The notes under the pieces: generated by a model
Database searches by the model: none
Seen by the model: the letters and a program-made list of their open reading frames with translations, nothing else
What the model was told of the DNA's origin: nothing
Program-made: the position numbers and the translations under genes
NCBI GenBank assembly: GCA_033964015.1
Contig: CM066913.1
Span: 23,149,854 to 23,213,853 of the forward strand
Direction: 5' to 3'
Source: Scolanthus callimorphus
Taxonomy: Eukaryota > Cnidaria > Anthozoa > Actiniaria > Edwardsiidae
DNA: 64,000 nucleotides
Shown here: positions 62,624 to 64,000 of the stretch, in pieces
How positions within the stretch are numbered: the first letter of the stretch is position 1
Layout: each line of letters starts with the position of its first letter

Positions 62624-62696
62624 CGCCCAACGTGGGGCTCGAACCCACGACCCTGAGATTAAGAGTCTCATGCTCTACCGACTGAGCTAGCCGGGC
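62624..62696 (-). tRNA. tRNA-Lys(CUU), unit 25
   Basis: Consensus gene with the shortened 3' spacer of units 22 and 24. Confidence 0.95.
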
Positions 62697-63392
62697 CGCT
62701 CACATCAAATGCGGCTCTTGAAAACAAAGTGATCACGCACCGCTTGTGATAGAGAAAACATTAAAACATCGATACAGTAATGATGCGTCCCCTTCTACGA
62801 AGTTCGTAGCGCCCTTCGCGAGGCAGCAAAAAAAACGCAAACATCGTTTTCTTCTTAAACAGAGATTTCCGAGTCGAATCGAGCGACATCTGAGAGGCAA
62901 TGGCCATCCCCTTACAATACAAACAACGAGGGCCATGTGTTAGAAGACTGTAACAGGTCAATGTGCTACCCTCGATACAATAAGGATTATCGTATCGTAT
63001 GGTATCGTAGAGTGAGAATCTTGTACAACATGAAGACGTCTCATCGATCACCCCAAGCATCTATGCTTAATATTTAAATGCTTAAAAAATAACCCTAATC
63101 TAGCTGATGTCTAGATGACGAGCGGAGGCCCCAAACAATTTAAGATGACATGGGACTTTGATTCCTGGAAGACAGCGTAGAGCGGACGAATTGAAAGCGA
63201 TCAAATTTAGCGCTTCTCACAAATTTCTTCGTGGCGCAATGGAGAAAACCAGTTGTAAACGCAACAGGCGCATGTCTTCCACACTTACTTGGGATAACAT
63301 TGAAACCATCAACATTGTTGATTGGAGAGATTATAGCCAAAATAAAATGATAAGGGTATGGGCAGGGCAGAATACAAAAGTAAAGAGGTAAA

Positions 63393-63464
63393 TGCGTCGG
63401 CCGGGAATCGAACCCGGGTCAACTGCTTGGAAGGCAGCTATGCTCACCACTATACCACCGACGC
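63393..63464 (-). tRNA. tRNA-Gly(UCC), unit 26
   Basis: Consensus gene, last complete tRNA gene in the window; one G is lost from the 3' flank (CAAAAGTAAAG) but TTTT is retained on the coding strand. Confidence 0.95.
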
Positions 63465-64000
63465 CTCAGATGCGCAAAGCTTAGTGATCAAATCAAAACA
63501 TGTTTCTGTTGTCGCTGATTTGTGTCGCTTCGTTTCAATTAAATAGGAACAAAATCATTCGCGAGCAACAATGATGATATGCAGCAAACCTATACGGCAG
63601 TGGGCTTGCATCCATCAGGATTCGACAGTAACCCGCACGGGTACATCGTACCATGACACCAGGAACCCATCAATAGGAGTCTCCATCTACTCCACTTAGT
63701 CCAGACACATGCATGCAGAATCTATTTTTAGACTGTGGATTTTGAATTTAAACGGCAAATTGGATTTGATGTGCTGGTTTCAACGCGTGCACTCTTTATT
63801 TTGAGAGAGGGGCCATAATTTGTACCAATATGACAACTAATTAACGCAGGTTTAAAAAATCTAAAAAAGTAAAGAAAACCTTTTGGGCTTATCTCCGGTG
63901 TAATAACCTGTCATTGCTCACAAACTGCGTCACAAAGCTTCCTTTGTTTGGTAGAACGAATCATGATGAAATAAGAACTGAACACAAAGGTGTCCTCTGG

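Larger units (their letters stand above)
57946..64000 (-). repeat. tRNA array, units 23 to 26 (runs off the window)
   Basis: Gly starts at 58492, 60180, 61788 and 63393. The last two intervals are 1,608 and 1,605 bp because units 24 and 25 lack about 80 bp beyond the Lys 3' end and carry a 22-bp spacer duplication. Unit 26 is cut by the window end before its Lys gene, which is expected about 0.3 kb beyond 64000. Confidence 0.93.

Noticed and set aside
1..64000. CRISPR-like array or prokaryotic operon
   Set aside because: Direct repeats are either kilobase-scale tRNA units or minisatellites without unique spacers; eukaryotic LINE and tRNA gene structure exclude a prokaryotic reading.

Overview
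The window is animal nuclear DNA dominated by a tandem tRNA-gene array. The basic unit is about 1,691 bp and carries two minus-strand tRNA genes, tRNA-Gly (anticodon UCC) and tRNA-Lys (anticodon CUU), about 850 bp apart. Twenty-six Gly copies and 25 Lys copies can be placed between 1,639 and 63,464, and the array runs off the right edge. The mature tRNA sequences are of ordinary metazoan type. A Tx1/L1-type LINE, a decayed DIRS/Ngaro-like retroelement and several fold-back elements suggest a marine invertebrate, perhaps an anthozoan cnidarian. That placement is inference and cannot be settled from this window. No host protein-coding gene is convincing.

Layout: 1-1182 is left flank with a 128-bp minisatellite rich in TGACGTCA palindromes. 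1183-2698 is array unit 1. 2699-4016 is a compound insertion (a TIR element with internal palindromes and 253-bp tandem repeats, followed by a 145-bp fold-back element). 4017-16452 holds units 2-8 and the start of unit 9. 16453-36608 is a higher-order region in which a 3.8-kb insert holding a decayed DIRS/Ngaro-type reverse transcriptase was amplified together with its tRNA unit, giving three copies at a period of about 5.5 kb. The middle copy was later hit by a 5.3-kb LINE (24301-29643, minus strand). 36609-56314 is regular array again (units 12-22, with unit 13 shortened). 56315-57945 is a 1.6-kb TIR element. 57946-64000 is the last stretch of array (units 23-26).

The array has subfamilies: units 1-4, units 5-13 (5-8 form an alternating dimer of about 3,383 bp) and units 14-26 (15-19 nearly identical). 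Each unit also carries a 142-bp MITE with an apparent 8-bp target duplication, so that insertion predates amplification. Several tRNA copies carry mutations in box B, the T stem, the acceptor stem or invariant G18, and some of these damaged copies have themselves been amplified. Homogenisation here therefore seems to act on the repeat unit rather than on each tRNA gene.

The 51 tRNA genes would be separate RNA polymerase III genes with internal A and B boxes, each followed by a short T-run. The LINE is the only element with long ORFs. Its ORF1 is open, and its ORF2 is broken by two one-base frameshifts.
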